This document shows positions 33,644 to 43,824 of a stretch of DNA of 64,000 nt, one piece after another. The notes beneath the pieces are model-generated. The model had not been told where the DNA came from. It worked only from the letters and a program-made list of their open reading frames with translations, and ran no database searches. Every line of letters starts with the position of its first letter. Within the stretch, counting starts at the first letter, position 1. This DNA comes from Zhongshania aquimaris (lineage in GTDB: Bacteria > Pseudomonadota > Gammaproteobacteria > Pseudomonadales > Spongiibacteraceae). Location: contig NZ_JAHWDQ010000005.1 of the NCBI RefSeq assembly GCF_019312595.1, positions 1 through 64,000 on the forward strand, written 5' to 3'. A program made the position numbers and the translations under genes.

Positions 33644-36169
33644 ATGGGCGCGGTGCTGTTTTCATTGTATCAACGCATTGTTTTAAAAAATGCTTTCTGG
33701 GTGATGGTGCTGTTGCTGGCGTGCGTTGCTTGGCTGGCGACATATATTCCATCTATGAAATTGGACGCCTCGGCGGATGCTTTGGTATTAGAGGGTGATA
33801 CCTCACTTGAATACTATCGTGTGATTAGTAAACGCTACGGCTCAGAAGATTTTTTACTTGTTACCTATCAGCCTAACGGCGATCTCTTTGCGCCAGCGCA
33901 GTTAAAAACCCTTGATGAGTTGCGTGGGCGCTTGGCCCTGTTGCCGAATGTGTCCTCGGTGAATTCGATTTTAGATGTTCCCCTCTTACAAAGTCCGCGC
34001 GTGTCGATAAACCAAGTTACCGGAGGTGAGATTCCCACATTGCGCTCGCCGGATATCGACATCGAGCTTGTAAAGCAGGAGTTGGCAAACAGCCCAATAT
34101 ACAAGTCACTGTTAACCAGTACCGATGGCAGTACCACGGCAATACAGGTTAACTTAGAGCGGGATGAGCGTTATTTTTCACTACTTAACGAGCGCGATTC
34201 GCTGCGGGAGAAAGCGGCAAACGACTCCTTAAGTGAGGCCGAGCGCGCCGAGCTTGCAACGCTGGAGGAAACCTTCGCAGATTACACCGCGCAAGTGCAT
34301 GAGCAGCAGGCGGAGCTAGTTGCTCAAGCGCGCGATATCGTCAAGGACTATCGCAGCGATGCGACGGTTTTCCTTGGCGGCGTACCCATGATTGCAGTCG
34401 ATATGATCGACTTTGTTAAAAGCGATTTGCGGGTGTTTGGCGCCGGCATTCTGTTGTTTATTGTTGTGCTACTGGTCGCCATTTTCCGCAGCTGGCGCTG
34501 GGTGTTACTTCCGCTGTCGACCTGCGTTTTAACTGTGGTGTTTATGTTGGGATTGCTGAGCTTTTTAGATTGGCGCCTGACGGTAATCTCTGCCAATTTT
34601 GTCGCTTTGTTGTTAATCCTCACTCTGTCCATAACCATTCACTTAGTGGTTCGATTCCGCGAGTATGCGATAGCCCAGCCCGATGCAGACCGCTTCACAT
34701 TGGTCTCGGAAACAGTGGGGGTGATGTTGCGCCCATGTATCTATACCTCGTTGACGACCTTGGTGGCGTTTGCGTCCTTGGTGGTTAGCGGTATTCGTCC
34801 GGTTATTGATTTTGGCTGGATGATGACAATAGGCGTACTAGCTGCATTAGCAATGACATTTATTGTATTGCCCTGCGTGTTGATGTTGTTAAAGCCCCGC
34901 GCAGAGCAAGGCAGTAAAGACGATTCAGCAACCTTTACCCGCTATTTTGCGGCCGCAACTGAGCACTTCGGCAAGACGATTTTAGTCGTTTCAGCGGGCT
35001 TGCTGCTACTTAGTGTATGGGGTATCACGCAGCTAAAAGTTGAAAATCGTTTTATTGACTATTTTCATGACACCACTGAAATTTATCAGGGCATGGAGAC
35101 GATTGATGCTGAGCTGGGCGGCACCATTCCACTGGATATTATCTTAGATTTACCTAAAGCGAAGCCAGTTGCGGCCAAGCCCGCGGCGGTTGAGGATGAT
35201 TTTAGTAGTGATTTTAGTGACGACTTTGGTGATGATTTCGGCGATGACTTTGGTGGTGGCGGTGGCGCACCGCAAAGCGAATGGTTTACGGTTGCTGGCT
35301 TGCAGCGAATTCAGTCCGTCCATGACTATGTAGATAGTCTGCCTGAGACCGGTAAGGTCTTATCCTTAGCTACCTTCTACGAGGTTATGCAGATTGTGAT
35401 GGGCAATGTTGATGATTTGCAATTGGCCTTGGCTGCGCGCTCGCTCCCCGAGTCGATTACCTCGATATTGGTTGATCCGTACTTATCCGCTGATGTCGAT
35501 CAGGTTCGTATCAGTGTGCGGGTGAAAGAAACCAGTCGCACCTTGCATCGCCAGCAGCTACTCACTGACGTTCGCGCCCACTTAATTGACGAGCTTGGTT
35601 TTGAGCCTGAGCAGGTTCACCTCACCGGTATGTTGGTACTGTATAACAATATGCTGCAAAGCTTGTTTACCTCACAGATCATGACCCTGAGTGCCGTGTT
35701 TGTTGCCATCCTGGCGATGTTCGTTGTGTTATTCCGTTCCCTAAGTATGGCGTTTATTGCCTTGACGCCCAATTTATTGGCAGCGGGCGCGGTTTTGGGT
35801 GGTATGGGTTTGGCGGGTATTCCGCTGGATATGATGACGATCACGATTGCGGCTATTACGGTGGGGATTGGTGTGGATGACACCATTCACTATGTTCACC
35901 GTTTTAAGGCAGAGTTTGCTCAGGATCAAAATTATCTCGCGGCTATGTATCGCAGTCACGCCAGTATTGGTAAGGCGATGTATTACACCTCGATTATCAT
36001 TGTGTTTGGTTTTTCAATCTTGGCTCTGTCTAACTTTACACCCAGCATTTATTTTGGATTGCTGACGGGCCTTGCGATGGTTGCAGCATTATTGGGAGCG
36101 ATGTTGTTGTTGCCAAAACTCATTTTGCTGCTTAAACCACTGGGACCAGAGGCGGGAGCGAAGGCTTAA
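33644..36169 (+). CDS. RND-superfamily (MMPL-type) exporter with Asp/Gly-rich insert
   Basis: An 841-residue paralogue of the exporter at 2491-4914, with the same order of a first helix, periplasmic loop, five helices, and repeat. Matching landmarks are ASADALVLEGDTSLEYY near the start and GIGVDDTIHYVHRFKAEF in the final helix block. It has an extra low-complexity stretch at about 515-545, built of DDF/DDFGDDFG units and a poly-Gly run, placed in the second periplasmic loop; this may bind cations. The substrate is unknown. Its stop codon overlaps the Lon-N protein gene by one base (TAATG). Start ATG follows a weak GAGGGC site. Confidence 0.85.
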   Translation: MGAVLFSLYQRIVLKNAFWVMVLLLACVAWLATYIPSMKLDASADALVLEGDTSLEYYRVISKRYGSEDFLLVTYQPNGDLFAPAQLKTLDELRGRLALLPNVSSVNSILDVPLLQSPRVSINQVTGGEIPTLRSPDIDIELVKQELANSPIYKSLLTSTDGSTTAIQVNLERDERYFSLLNERDSLREKAANDSLSEAERAELATLEETFADYTAQVHEQQAELVAQARDIVKDYRSDATVFLGGVPMIAVDMIDFVKSDLRVFGAGILLFIVVLLVAIFRSWRWVLLPLSTCVLTVVFMLGLLSFLDWRLTVISANFVALLLILTLSITIHLVVRFREYAIAQPDADRFTLVSETVGVMLRPCIYTSLTTLVAFASLVVSGIRPVIDFGWMMTIGVLAALAMTFIVLPCVLMLLKPRAEQGSKDDSATFTRYFAAATEHFGKTILVVSAGLLLLSVWGITQLKVENRFIDYFHDTTEIYQGMETIDAELGGTIPLDIILDLPKAKPVAAKPAAVEDDFSSDFSDDFGDDFGDDFGGGGGAPQSEWFTVAGLQRIQSVHDYVDSLPETGKVLSLATFYEVMQIVMGNVDDLQLALAARSLPESITSILVDPYLSADVDQVRISVRVKETSRTLHRQQLLTDVRAHLIDELGFEPEQVHLTGMLVLYNNMLQSLFTSQIMTLSAVFVAILAMFVVLFRSLSMAFIALTPNLLAAGAVLGGMGLAGIPLDMMTITIAAITVGIGVDDTIHYVHRFKAEFAQDQNYLAAMYRSHASIGKAMYYTSIIIVFGFSILALSNFTPSIYFGLLTGLAMVAALLGAMLLLPKLILLLKPLGPEAGAKA

Positions 36170-36786
36170 TGGCGAATGCCGCTGCGCTCAAGGGCACTGA
36201 ATTGCCGCTATTCCCGTTGCGTACCGTGCTCTTTCCCGGTGGTCGGATGGGGCTGCGAATTTTTGAGCGCCGCTACTTAGATTTGGTGCGCGATACCCTT
36301 CGCGCCCAGGGAAGTTTCGGCATCGTATGGATGCCAGAAGGTGGCAAAGAGGTAATGTCACCTGGAGAGAAGCCGGCCAGTTTGGCGCTGATTGGCACTG
36401 AGGCAAGGATAGCCGACTGGGATCAACTCCCCGATGGCTTGCTGGGCGTAGTCGTTGAGGGCGGCCGCCGGTTTCGGATCAACGATGCGAAGCAAGCTCC
36501 TAGCGGTTTATATATAGGGGATGTCGAATGGTTGCCGGAGCTGGAAGATAGGCAATTGCCGCCGCGCAGCGAAGAGCTTCACGACCTGCTTAAGCAATTG
36601 GGCGAACACCCCCATGTTCAGCGTTTGGGTATGGAGATCGACGTCGATGAGGCCGGCGCCCTAGCTAATCGCCTCGCCCAATTGCTGCCGCTGCCAGAAG
36701 AACAGTCTTATCAATTGTTGAGTATTGATGAGCCATTGCTGCGTTTAGACGCACTTCACGACGTTCTCGACGGCTTAGCCAGTTAG
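36169..36786 (+). CDS. Lon N-terminal-like substrate-binding domain protein
   Basis: A 205-residue stand-alone protein with only the N-terminal domain of Lon protease (PF02190): ELPLFPLRTVLFPGGRMGLRIFERRYLDLVRD at the N-terminus (seen in parts), GRRFRINDAK, and a helical tail. There is no ATPase or protease domain. Such proteins are widespread in gammaproteobacteria and of undetermined role, perhaps in substrate recognition. Translation is coupled to the exporter gene through TAATG. Confidence 0.9.
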   Translation: MANAAALKGTELPLFPLRTVLFPGGRMGLRIFERRYLDLVRDTLRAQGSFGIVWMPEGGKEVMSPGEKPASLALIGTEARIADWDQLPDGLLGVVVEGGRRFRINDAKQAPSGLYIGDVEWLPELEDRQLPPRSEELHDLLKQLGEHPHVQRLGMEIDVDEAGALANRLAQLLPLPEEQSYQLLSIDEPLLRLDALHDVLDGLAS

Positions 36787-36970
36787 CCTTAAGCCAAGCA
36801 GGGCATATTGTCGATAGTGAGACCATTTCCAATCCGTTATACTAGCCGTCTTTTTATCCTCAGTGACATCATTGTGCTGGGCTTGTCGTTTTTGTTGGCA
36901 CCATGCCGAGGCGGCAGTGGCGAATAATTCCCTGCGTTAAGTGACGTAAGGTGTGGAGAAGACCGAGTCG

Positions 36971-38227
36971 ATGGACATTAAACAGTATATGAGCCAGTTG
37001 GGGCGTCAAGCTCGACAGGCATCGCGAGCAGTTGCGGCAGCGGATAGCGGAGTTAAAAATCGCGCCCTCCTGGCTATGGCAACTGCGGTGGACGCGCATC
37101 GCCAAGCGATTCTAGCCGCTAATGCCAAAGACCTCGCCGCAGGCGAAGCCAATGGTTTGGAGCCTGCGCTGATGGATAGGCTGGCGTTAAATGACAAAGG
37201 CATCGATGGCATTATTGAAGGCTTGACCCAGGTGGCCGCGTTGGCGGATCCCGTTGGCGCCATTAGCGATATGAATTATCGGCCCAGCGGAATCCAAGTC
37301 GGCAAAATGCGGGTGCCACTCGGTGTTGTCGGTATTATTTATGAGTCGCGCCCCAATGTGACTTTAGAGGCGGCGAGCCTGTGTTTGAAGTCTGGCAATG
37401 CGGCAATTTTGCGCGGTGGCTCCGAGGCAATTCATTCTAATCAGGCTCTAGCGGCGTGCATTCGCGAAGGTTTGGCTGCGGCGGGTCTGCCAGAGACGGC
37501 GGTTCAGGTATTAGAGACAACCGACCGCGCTGCGGTGGGTGAGTTAATTACCATGCCAGAATATGTCGATGTGGTTGTGCCACGAGGCGGTAAAGGGCTT
37601 ATCGAACGGATTGCCCGCGATGCTACTGTCACCGTGATTAAACATCTCGACGGCATATGTCATGTGTATATCGACGACGCCGCTGACGCTGAAAAGGCAT
37701 TTGCGATTGCCTTGAACGCGAAAACCCATCGCTACGGCACCTGCAATACCATGGAAACACTGCTGGTGGCTGAGAGTCGCGCCGAGGAGTTATTACCTAG
37801 AATTGCAGACGCCATGATTGAAAAGGGCGTTGAGTTGCGCGGCTGTCGTCGCACGCGGCAGATTTTAATGGGTGCCGCAGAGGCGACGGATGAGGATTGG
37901 GCAACAGAATACCTCGCACCGATTTTATCGATTCGGGTGGTGTCTGGCTTAGAGCAGGCTATGGACCATATTGCCCAATTTAGTTCTGGGCACACTGAGT
38001 CCATCGTCACTGAGAATTACACTAGCGGTCGTCGCTTTCTTAGAGAGGTGGATTCCAGCTCGGTGATGATCAATGCCTCAACCCGCTTTGCCGATGGTTT
38101 TGAGTATGGGCTGGGCGCTGAAATTGGAATTTCGACCGACAAAATTCACGCTCGTGGGCCAGTGGGCTTAGAGGGCCTAACTTCGCAGAAATATATAGTG
38201 TTGGGCGACGGACATATACGTGTCTAA
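36971..38227 (+). CDS. proA: Gamma-glutamyl phosphate reductase
   Basis: A 418-residue NADPH-dependent enzyme of proline synthesis that reduces gamma-glutamyl phosphate to the semialdehyde. [35 protein letters not shown] sequence (about 115-140), the nucleotide-binding [10 protein letters not shown], and the catalytic cysteine in [12 protein letters not shown] (about 257) identify it. ATG 36971 ([10 protein letters not shown]) is the family start; a GTG 18 bases upstream is possible. proB is not in the window. nadD begins directly after the stop codon. Confidence 0.95.
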   Translation: MDIKQYMSQLGRQARQASRAVAAADSGVKNRALLAMATAVDAHRQAILAANAKDLAAGEANGLEPALMDRLALNDKGIDGIIEGLTQVAALADPVGAISDMNYRPSGIQVGKMRVPLGVVGIIYESRPNVTLEAASLCLKSGNAAILRGGSEAIHSNQALAACIREGLAAAGLPETAVQVLETTDRAAVGELITMPEYVDVVVPRGGKGLIERIARDATVTVIKHLDGICHVYIDDAADAEKAFAIALNAKTHRYGTCNTMETLLVAESRAEELLPRIADAMIEKGVELRGCRRTRQILMGAAEATDEDWATEYLAPILSIRVVSGLEQAMDHIAQFSSGHTESIVTENYTSGRRFLREVDSSSVMINASTRFADGFEYGLGAEIGISTDKIHARGPVGLEGLTSQKYIVLGDGHIRV

Positions 38228-38908
38228 ATGATTGAGATGTCGACGCCAGCAATAGAAGTCACTGACTCAGGGCGATCTGTCGCTATTTTTGGCGGCACGT
38301 TTGACCCGATTCACAATGGTCATCTGCGATCGGCGATTGAAATTAAAGAGGCGCTTGGCGTCGACGAATTGCGTTTACTGCCGAGCCATCGTCCCCCGTT
38401 GCGCGGTGAGCCCGGCGCAGAAAGTCGTCAGCGCTTGGCGATGGTTGATGCGGCGATAGACGGTGTGTCTGGCTTGAAAACAGACGGCCGAGAATTATTG
38501 CGCGATGGGCCATCTTACACCGTGGATACCTTGCGTGATTTGCGCCTTGAATTAGGTTCCCTGGTGTCATTAACCGTGGTGATGGGCAGTGATGCTTTTA
38601 ACCAGTTGCACCGCTGGCAGGATTGGCAGTCCCTGTTCAGTTTGGCGAATGTACTGTTATTGCACCGCGCAGAGCATCCCTTGGCTGCCAATGTAGAAGT
38701 GACTGAGTTTGTTGAGGCGCGACGGGTTGTCGAGGCCAGTGGTTTAACGGCGAAGACCGCCGGTGGTTTTTATGAGTTAGGTCTAATTCAATTGCCGATT
38801 TCGGCAACAGATATTAGGCAGCGGCTGGCCTCCGGCAGGTCGATTCGTTACCTTGTTCCCGACATTGTCGCGGACTATATCGCTGAACACGGTTTATACA
38901 CACAGTGA
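38228..38908 (+). CDS. nadD: Nicotinate-nucleotide adenylyltransferase
   Basis: A 226-residue enzyme that makes deamido-NAD from nicotinate mononucleotide and [19 protein letters not shown] (about 19-34) has the HxGH nucleotidyltransferase motif, and [22 protein letters not shown] (seen in parts, about 195) is the C-terminal ISxTxxR motif. The first nine residues before STPAIEV may not be used; ATG 38237 is an alternative. Sits in the standard proA-nadD-rsfS-rlmH order. Confidence 0.95.
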   Translation: MIEMSTPAIEVTDSGRSVAIFGGTFDPIHNGHLRSAIEIKEALGVDELRLLPSHRPPLRGEPGAESRQRLAMVDAAIDGVSGLKTDGRELLRDGPSYTVDTLRDLRLELGSLVSLTVVMGSDAFNQLHRWQDWQSLFSLANVLLLHRAEHPLAANVEVTEFVEARRVVEASGLTAKTAGGFYELGLIQLPISATDIRQRLASGRSIRYLVPDIVADYIAEHGLYTQ

Positions 38909-38930
38909 AAGACATAGGAATTCCTGCTTG

Positions 38931-39275
38931 ATGGATGCTGAACAACTAAAGAAGCTGGTTATTGACTCGCTTGAAGAAATAAAAGGTCGCGATATTGTGA
39001 CCTTAGACGTGCGTGAGATGAGCGGCGTTACCGACTTTATGGTGGTGTGCAGTGGCACGTCTAACCGCCACGTAAAGTCACTGGCAAATAATGTCTGGGT
39101 TGAAGTAAAGAAGCGCGGGATCGTGCCGCTGGGTATTGAGGGTGAAAATACCGGTGATTGGGTGCTGGTGGATTTTGGTGATGTGGTTGTCCATGTAATG
39201 CTGCCCGAAGCGCGCTTGTTCTATGACCTTGAGCGTTTATGGCAAGTACCTGTGCTGGGCACTGATGAGAGTTAG
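38931..39275 (+). CDS. rsfS: Ribosome silencing factor
   Basis: A 114-residue RsfS (YbeB) protein, which binds L14 on the large ribosomal subunit and blocks subunit joining in stationary phase. [27 protein letters not shown] and [21 protein letters not shown] (both seen in parts) are the family's signature regions. ATG 38931 gives the family-typical [10 protein letters not shown] start. Its end overlaps rlmH by 11 bases. Confidence 0.95.
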   Translation: MDAEQLKKLVIDSLEEIKGRDIVTLDVREMSGVTDFMVVCSGTSNRHVKSLANNVWVEVKKRGIVPLGIEGENTGDWVLVDFGDVVVHVMLPEARLFYDLERLWQVPVLGTDES

Positions 39276-39732
39276 TCTGATCTGTATCGGCACTAAAATG
39301 CCGGCCTGGGTTGAAGAGGGGATCGCTGAGTATCGCAAGCGCCTTCCGGCGGAAATTAATTTTGAGGTTAAGGAATTGCCTCTGCCTAAACGGGGCAAAA
39401 ACACCGATATTCGCCGTGCAATTGCCCAAGAGGGTGAGGCCATGGTTGCTGCCATTCCCGTCGGTGATCGTGTTATCGCCCTTGATGTACTGGGGAAACC
39501 CGTCAGCACGGAAAGTTTGTCGGAGGCGCTGCGAAATTGGCAAATGGACGGCGACAACGTCAGCATTTTAGTCGGCGGCCCCGATGGCTTAAGTGATACC
39601 TGTTTGAGCTTGGCGAGACAGAAGTGGTCCCTGTCGGCAATGACCTTGCCGCACCCCTTGGTCCGAGTGATTTTTGCCGAGCAATTGTATCGGGCGTGGA
39701 CCATCCTTAATAATCATCCCTACCATCGCTAA
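39265..39732 (+). CDS. rlmH: 23S rRNA pseudouridine-1915 N3-methyltransferase
   Basis: A 155-residue SPOUT-family methyltransferase that modifies pseudouridine 1915 of 23S r[22 protein letters not shown] is the standard N-terminus; [11 protein letters not shown] and [20 protein letters not shown] form the SAM-binding knot, and the C-terminus NNHPYHR is the conserved end. The internal ATG at 39265, inside the end of rsfS, is the correct start. Confidence 0.96.
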   Translation: MRVSLICIGTKMPAWVEEGIAEYRKRLPAEINFEVKELPLPKRGKNTDIRRAIAQEGEAMVAAIPVGDRVIALDVLGKPVSTESLSEALRNWQMDGDNVSILVGGPDGLSDTCLSLARQKWSLSAMTLPHPLVRVIFAEQLYRAWTILNNHPYHR

Positions 39733-39744
39733 TGGCTGAGTAAT

Positions 39745-41652
39745 ATGCCCCGACGCCAGCAGCTTAAAAATACCTTTTACGAACGTCGCGTTTATCGTCA
39801 CCGGGTTACCTTATCAATTTTAATTTTGATGACGATGACGATGGTATTGGTTTGGCGCTACTCGCAATTACAAATTGCAGACTACGCTATTTACAAAACC
39901 CAGTCTGATCGCAATCGCATTCAACTATTACCCATAGCACCAAAACGCGGACTCATCTTTGATCGCAATGGCTTGTTGCTAGCCGAGAATATTCCAAGTT
40001 ATACCCTGACGGTTGTTAAAGAGCGTCTGGAGTCACTGGATGAAACCTTGGCGATTATTAATGAAATTATTCCCCTCAGCGAAGATGATATTGAGCAATT
40101 TCGCAAGCGCTTGAGTCGCCGTCGACCCTATGAGGCTGTGCCTCTGAAATTTCGAGTCAGTGATGAGGATATCGCCAAGCTCGCAGTAAACCGCCACCGC
40201 GTGCCGGGGGTGGAGATTGATGCGCAATTGGTGCGTCACTATCCGCAGGGGGAGCTGTTTGCTCATGTGCTGGGTTATGTTGGTCGCATTAGCGAGCGTG
40301 AATTAGATGTTATAGATCCGGTAAATTACAGTGGTACTCACCACATCGGTAAAATCGGTCTAGAAAAATACTATGAAGAACTGCTGCACGGCACCGTTGG
40401 CTATCAAAACGTGGAAAGTAATGCCCATGGTCGTATTCTCCGGGTATTGGAGCGGCATGACCCGCAGCCGGGTGGTGACATCACCTTAAATGTCGACGCT
40501 TATGTGCAAGAAGTTGCTTACGAGGCATTAAAGGGGCAGCGCGGCGCGATTGTTGCGATGGAGCCTAATACTGGCGGTATCATCGCGATGGTAAGTGCGC
40601 CGGGATACGATACCAATCTATTTGTGAATGGGATTAGTTCGACAGATTATAATAGATTGCAGAATGATCCTGATTTACCACTCTACAACCGCGCTTTACA
40701 GGGCCAATATCCTCCTGCGTCGACCATAAAGCCAATATGGGGCTTGGCGGGCTTATATTACGGGACTGTGACGCCAGCGACTCGTGTTGCCGATCCGGGT
40801 TGGTTTAGCTTGCCCGACGACAGCCGTCGTTATCGCGACTGGAAACGCGGGGGGCATGGCGCCTCAGTCAATTTAGAACAAGCTGTGGTGCAGTCATGTG
40901 ACGTGTACTTTTACGACCTGGCCTATAAATTGGGTATTGATCGCCTGCACAGCTTTGGCACTCGTTTTGGACTGGGTGATGTCACTGGTATCGATAACAC
41001 CAATGAGCGCGCAGGTTTGATGCCTTCGCGGCAATGGAAAGAGACGAGCCGGGGTGGGCATTGGTATCCTGGTGAAACGGTTAACGTCGGTATCGGACAG
41101 GGATTTATGCTCACTACGCCTCTGCAGTTAGCGGTTGCGACGTCGGTTCTTGCGTCGAAAGGGGAGTTGCGTGTACCCCGTCTGTTGTCGTCGGTCGGCG
41201 ATGCGCCTGTTGCTGCACCTCTTTTGGGTAAAATTGAAGATGTCTCAAGTGCGCACTGGGATGCCATTACTCGCTCTATGGAGCAGGTGGTGAATAGTTC
41301 ACAGGGAACCGGTCGCGGTTTAAAGGCGGGATTGACTTACCGCATGGCGGCAAAAAGTGGAACAGCTCAAGTTGTGGGGATCGCCGCGGGCGAAAAATAT
41401 GATTCAAATGCAATCAACGCCCGCAACCGTGATCATGCCTTATTTATTGCCTTTGCACCGGCTGACGATCCAAAAATTTCGGTGGCAGTAGTTATTGAAA
41501 ACGGTGAGCATGGCGGCAGCGTGGCTGGGCCGGCCGCGCGCAAGGTTATAGATGCGTATTTATTGGGTCGACCGTCGCCGGCCGTCGTACCAGGCGCGGA
41601 GGGTAGTGCTCTGGTTTTGGATAGTGTCGCGGGGGCAGAAGTAAATGAATAA
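39745..41652 (+). CDS. mrdA: Penicillin-binding protein 2 (elongation transpeptidase)
   Basis: A 635-residue class B penicillin-binding protein that crosslinks peptidoglycan during lateral growth with RodA. One N-terminal membrane helix (about 22-38), a dimerisation domain (from APKRGLIFDRNG), and a transpeptidase domain with the active serine in STIK (Ser326 to Lys329), SCD as the second motif (about 377), and KSGTAQ as the third (about 538). It overlaps mrdB by eight bases. Confidence 0.96.
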   Translation: MPRRQQLKNTFYERRVYRHRVTLSILILMTMTMVLVWRYSQLQIADYAIYKTQSDRNRIQLLPIAPKRGLIFDRNGLLLAENIPSYTLTVVKERLESLDETLAIINEIIPLSEDDIEQFRKRLSRRRPYEAVPLKFRVSDEDIAKLAVNRHRVPGVEIDAQLVRHYPQGELFAHVLGYVGRISERELDVIDPVNYSGTHHIGKIGLEKYYEELLHGTVGYQNVESNAHGRILRVLERHDPQPGGDITLNVDAYVQEVAYEALKGQRGAIVAMEPNTGGIIAMVSAPGYDTNLFVNGISSTDYNRLQNDPDLPLYNRALQGQYPPASTIKPIWGLAGLYYGTVTPATRVADPGWFSLPDDSRRYRDWKRGGHGASVNLEQAVVQSCDVYFYDLAYKLGIDRLHSFGTRFGLGDVTGIDNTNERAGLMPSRQWKETSRGGHWYPGETVNVGIGQGFMLTTPLQLAVATSVLASKGELRVPRLLSSVGDAPVAAPLLGKIEDVSSAHWDAITRSMEQVVNSSQGTGRGLKAGLTYRMAAKSGTAQVVGIAAGEKYDSNAINARNRDHALFIAFAPADDPKISVAVVIENGEHGGSVAGPAARKVIDAYLLGRPSPAVVPGAEGSALVLDSVAGAEVNE

Positions 41653-42790
41653 TTCTGATTTTTTGCGGCAAATGCCCGGTGACAGCCGCAGCATGGCTAG
41701 CCATCGTAGTATTAGCCAGCGCTTGCGTATTGATATTCCTCTGCTCATTTTATTGCTTATTTTAAGTGGCGTTGGCTTGACGGTGCTCTACAGTGCGAGT
41801 GACGGCAGCATGGCGACAGTGTTGCGCCAGGGGCGTTTTTTGTCGGTAGCCTTTGTGTTCATGATTCTGGTTGCACAGGTACATCCAGATCAACTGCAGC
41901 GTTGGGCGCCCTTCGCCTATATCGGGGTCTTGATTCTACTGCTGGCGGTGGACTTTGTTGGGGTAGGTGCTAAAGGTGCTCAACGCTGGCTGGGTGTGGG
42001 CGGCTTTCGCTTTCAGCCATCGGAAATTACAAAATTAGTTTTGCCTATGGCGGTTGCATGGTATTTGTCTATCCATCCCCTGCCGCCAGGTATTCGCCAC
42101 ACATTGGTGAGTTTGCTGTTGATATTGTTGCCCACGGTGTTAATTGTTATGCAGCCGGATTTGGGCACCTCAATACTAATCGCGACCTCAGGTATTTTCG
42201 TGTTGTTTTTGGCGGGTATCAGTTGGACGTTTATTGCGTCGTGTTTGGGCTTGCTTGCCATGGCCGCGTATCCGATGTGGGAGTTCGTACTCCATGATTA
42301 CCAGCGCCAACGAATTTTGACGCTACTTAATCCTGAGCTAGATAAATTGGGTGCCGGTTGGAATATTATTCAGTCTAAAACAGCCATTGGCTCCGGCGGT
42401 TTTGACGGTAAAGGCTGGATGTTAGGAACCCAGTCACATTTGGATTTTTTGCCGGAAAGTCATACCGATTTCATTATCGCTGTTTTAGCTGAAGAATTCG
42501 GTTTGCGGGGGGTATTGTTGTTATTGTTGCTCTATGGCTTGATCATCAGTCGAGGACTTTGGATCGCGTCGCAGGCAAAACATTGTTTCGGTCGTCTATT
42601 AGGCGGGAGTATTATTCTTACTTTCTTTGTCTATGTATTCGTAAATATGGGCATGGTGTCAGGTTTACTCCCTGTGGTGGGTGTCCCCCTGCCATTGGTT
42701 AGCCAAGGTGGTACTTCGCTAGTAACATTATTAGTGGGGTTTGGAATTTTGATGGGTATTTGCGCTGATGATCGTTTGGTGCATCAATAA
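41645..42790 (+). CDS. mrdB: Rod-shape determining protein RodA (SEDS glycosyltransferase)
   Basis: A 381-residue integral membrane protein of the SEDS family, the peptidoglycan polymerase partnered with PBP2. About ten helices; the family motifs FRFQPSEITKLVLPMAVAWYL (in parts, about 120), PDLGTS (about 172) and the C-terminal GMVSGLLPVVGVPLPLVSQGG (in parts, about 340) are present, as is the catalytic-region Asp in KGWMLGTQSHLDFLPESHTDFI. Coupled to mrdA and mltB. Confidence 0.96.
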   Translation: MNNSDFLRQMPGDSRSMASHRSISQRLRIDIPLLILLLILSGVGLTVLYSASDGSMATVLRQGRFLSVAFVFMILVAQVHPDQLQRWAPFAYIGVLILLLAVDFVGVGAKGAQRWLGVGGFRFQPSEITKLVLPMAVAWYLSIHPLPPGIRHTLVSLLLILLPTVLIVMQPDLGTSILIATSGIFVLFLAGISWTFIASCLGLLAMAAYPMWEFVLHDYQRQRILTLLNPELDKLGAGWNIIQSKTAIGSGGFDGKGWMLGTQSHLDFLPESHTDFIIAVLAEEFGLRGVLLLLLLYGLIISRGLWIASQAKHCFGRLLGGSIILTFFVYVFVNMGMVSGLLPVVGVPLPLVSQGGTSLVTLLVGFGILMGICADDRLVHQ

Positions 42791-43824
42791 TGATAGGACA
42801 TGACGTGAAAATACAAAATAAGCAAAGAAACGCCCTTAAAAAGTTGTTTTGTGGCGCGGCTGCTGCGCTTCTAATTTCCACTGCAGCGCACGCTGACTAT
42901 AGCAGTCATCCTGGGGCGGCGGCATTTGTTAAAACCATGGTTGAAAAACATAATTTTGACCGTGACTGGGTGCTGGCCATTTTGAAGCAGGCAGAGCCTA
43001 AACAGTCGATATTAGATGCCATGTCTCGGCCGGCAGAGTCGGTTATGACTTGGGGTCGCTACCGGAATATTTTCATACAAGACTCTCGCGTCACTCAGGG
43101 GGTTGAATTCTGGACGGAGCATCGCGAGGCACTGGCTCGCGCTGAAAAGGAATTTGGCGTTCCCGCCTCAATGATTGTCGGCATTATCGGTGTTGAAACC
43201 CGCTATGGCCGAAATACCGGTAGCTACCGCGTAGTGGATGCATTGGCAACCTTGGGCTTTGATTTTCCACGCCGGGCTACATTCTTTCTCGGTCAGTTAG
43301 AAGAATACATGTTAATGGTTCGCGAACAGGGTTTTGAGCCATTTAGCCTGAAGGGCTCCTATGCCGGTGCCATGGGCTTCGGCCAGTTTATTCCGAGTAG
43401 CTACCGCGCTTATGCCGTTGATTTCGACGGTGATGGCCAGGTTGATATTGTAAATAACAAAGTAGATGCCATCGGTAGCGTCGCAAATTACTTCAAGCGT
43501 CACGGCTGGCGTTATGGGCAGCCAGTGGTGAGTAGTGCGGTGTTAAAAGGCGACGTTGATCAAAGTTTGTTTAACGCAGGACTTAAGCCTGAGAAAACAC
43601 TTGCTCAACTGGATAAGGCCGGTATCGGCAGTGATCGTGTGCTCGAGCCTAGTCAGAAGGCAACGGCTATGAAACTAGAGGGCGAGAAGGGAGACGAGTA
43701 TTGGCTTGGCTTGCATAATTTTTATGTGATCACTCGCTACAATCACAGTGCAATGTATGCCATGGCGGCGTACCAGCTAAGTGAGCTAATTGCTGCTGAC
43801 ATGCAAAAGGTGACGACACCTTGA
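42790..43824 (+). CDS. mltB: Lytic murein transglycosylase B
   Basis: A 344-residue exported enzyme that cleaves peptidoglycan to give anhydro-muropeptides. An N-terminal hydrophobic segment (about 19-34, ending AAHAD) is a plain signal peptide without lipobox Cys at the usual place. IVGIIGVETRYGRNTG contains the catalytic Glu, and GSYAGAMGFGQFIPSSYRAYAVDFDGDGQVDI (in parts) carries the substrate and Ca-binding loop. TAATG overlap with mrdB. Confidence 0.93.
   Translation: MIGHDVKIQNKQRNALKKLFCGAAAALLISTAAHADYSSHPGAAAFVKTMVEKHNFDRDWVLAILKQAEPKQSILDAMSRPAESVMTWGRYRNIFIQDSRVTQGVEFWTEHREALARAEKEFGVPASMIVGIIGVETRYGRNTGSYRVVDALATLGFDFPRRATFFLGQLEEYMLMVREQGFEPFSLKGSYAGAMGFGQFIPSSYRAYAVDFDGDGQVDIVNNKVDAIGSVANYFKRHGWRYGQPVVSSAVLKGDVDQSLFNAGLKPEKTLAQLDKAGIGSDRVLEPSQKATAMKLEGEKGDEYWLGLHNFYVITRYNHSAMYAMAAYQLSELIAADMQKVTTP

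Noticed and set aside
35190-35270. DNA repeat in the RND exporter as a tandem-repeat or CRISPR-like locus
   Set aside because: It is in-frame low-complexity coding sequence (Asp, Phe, Gly codons), not spaced repeats.
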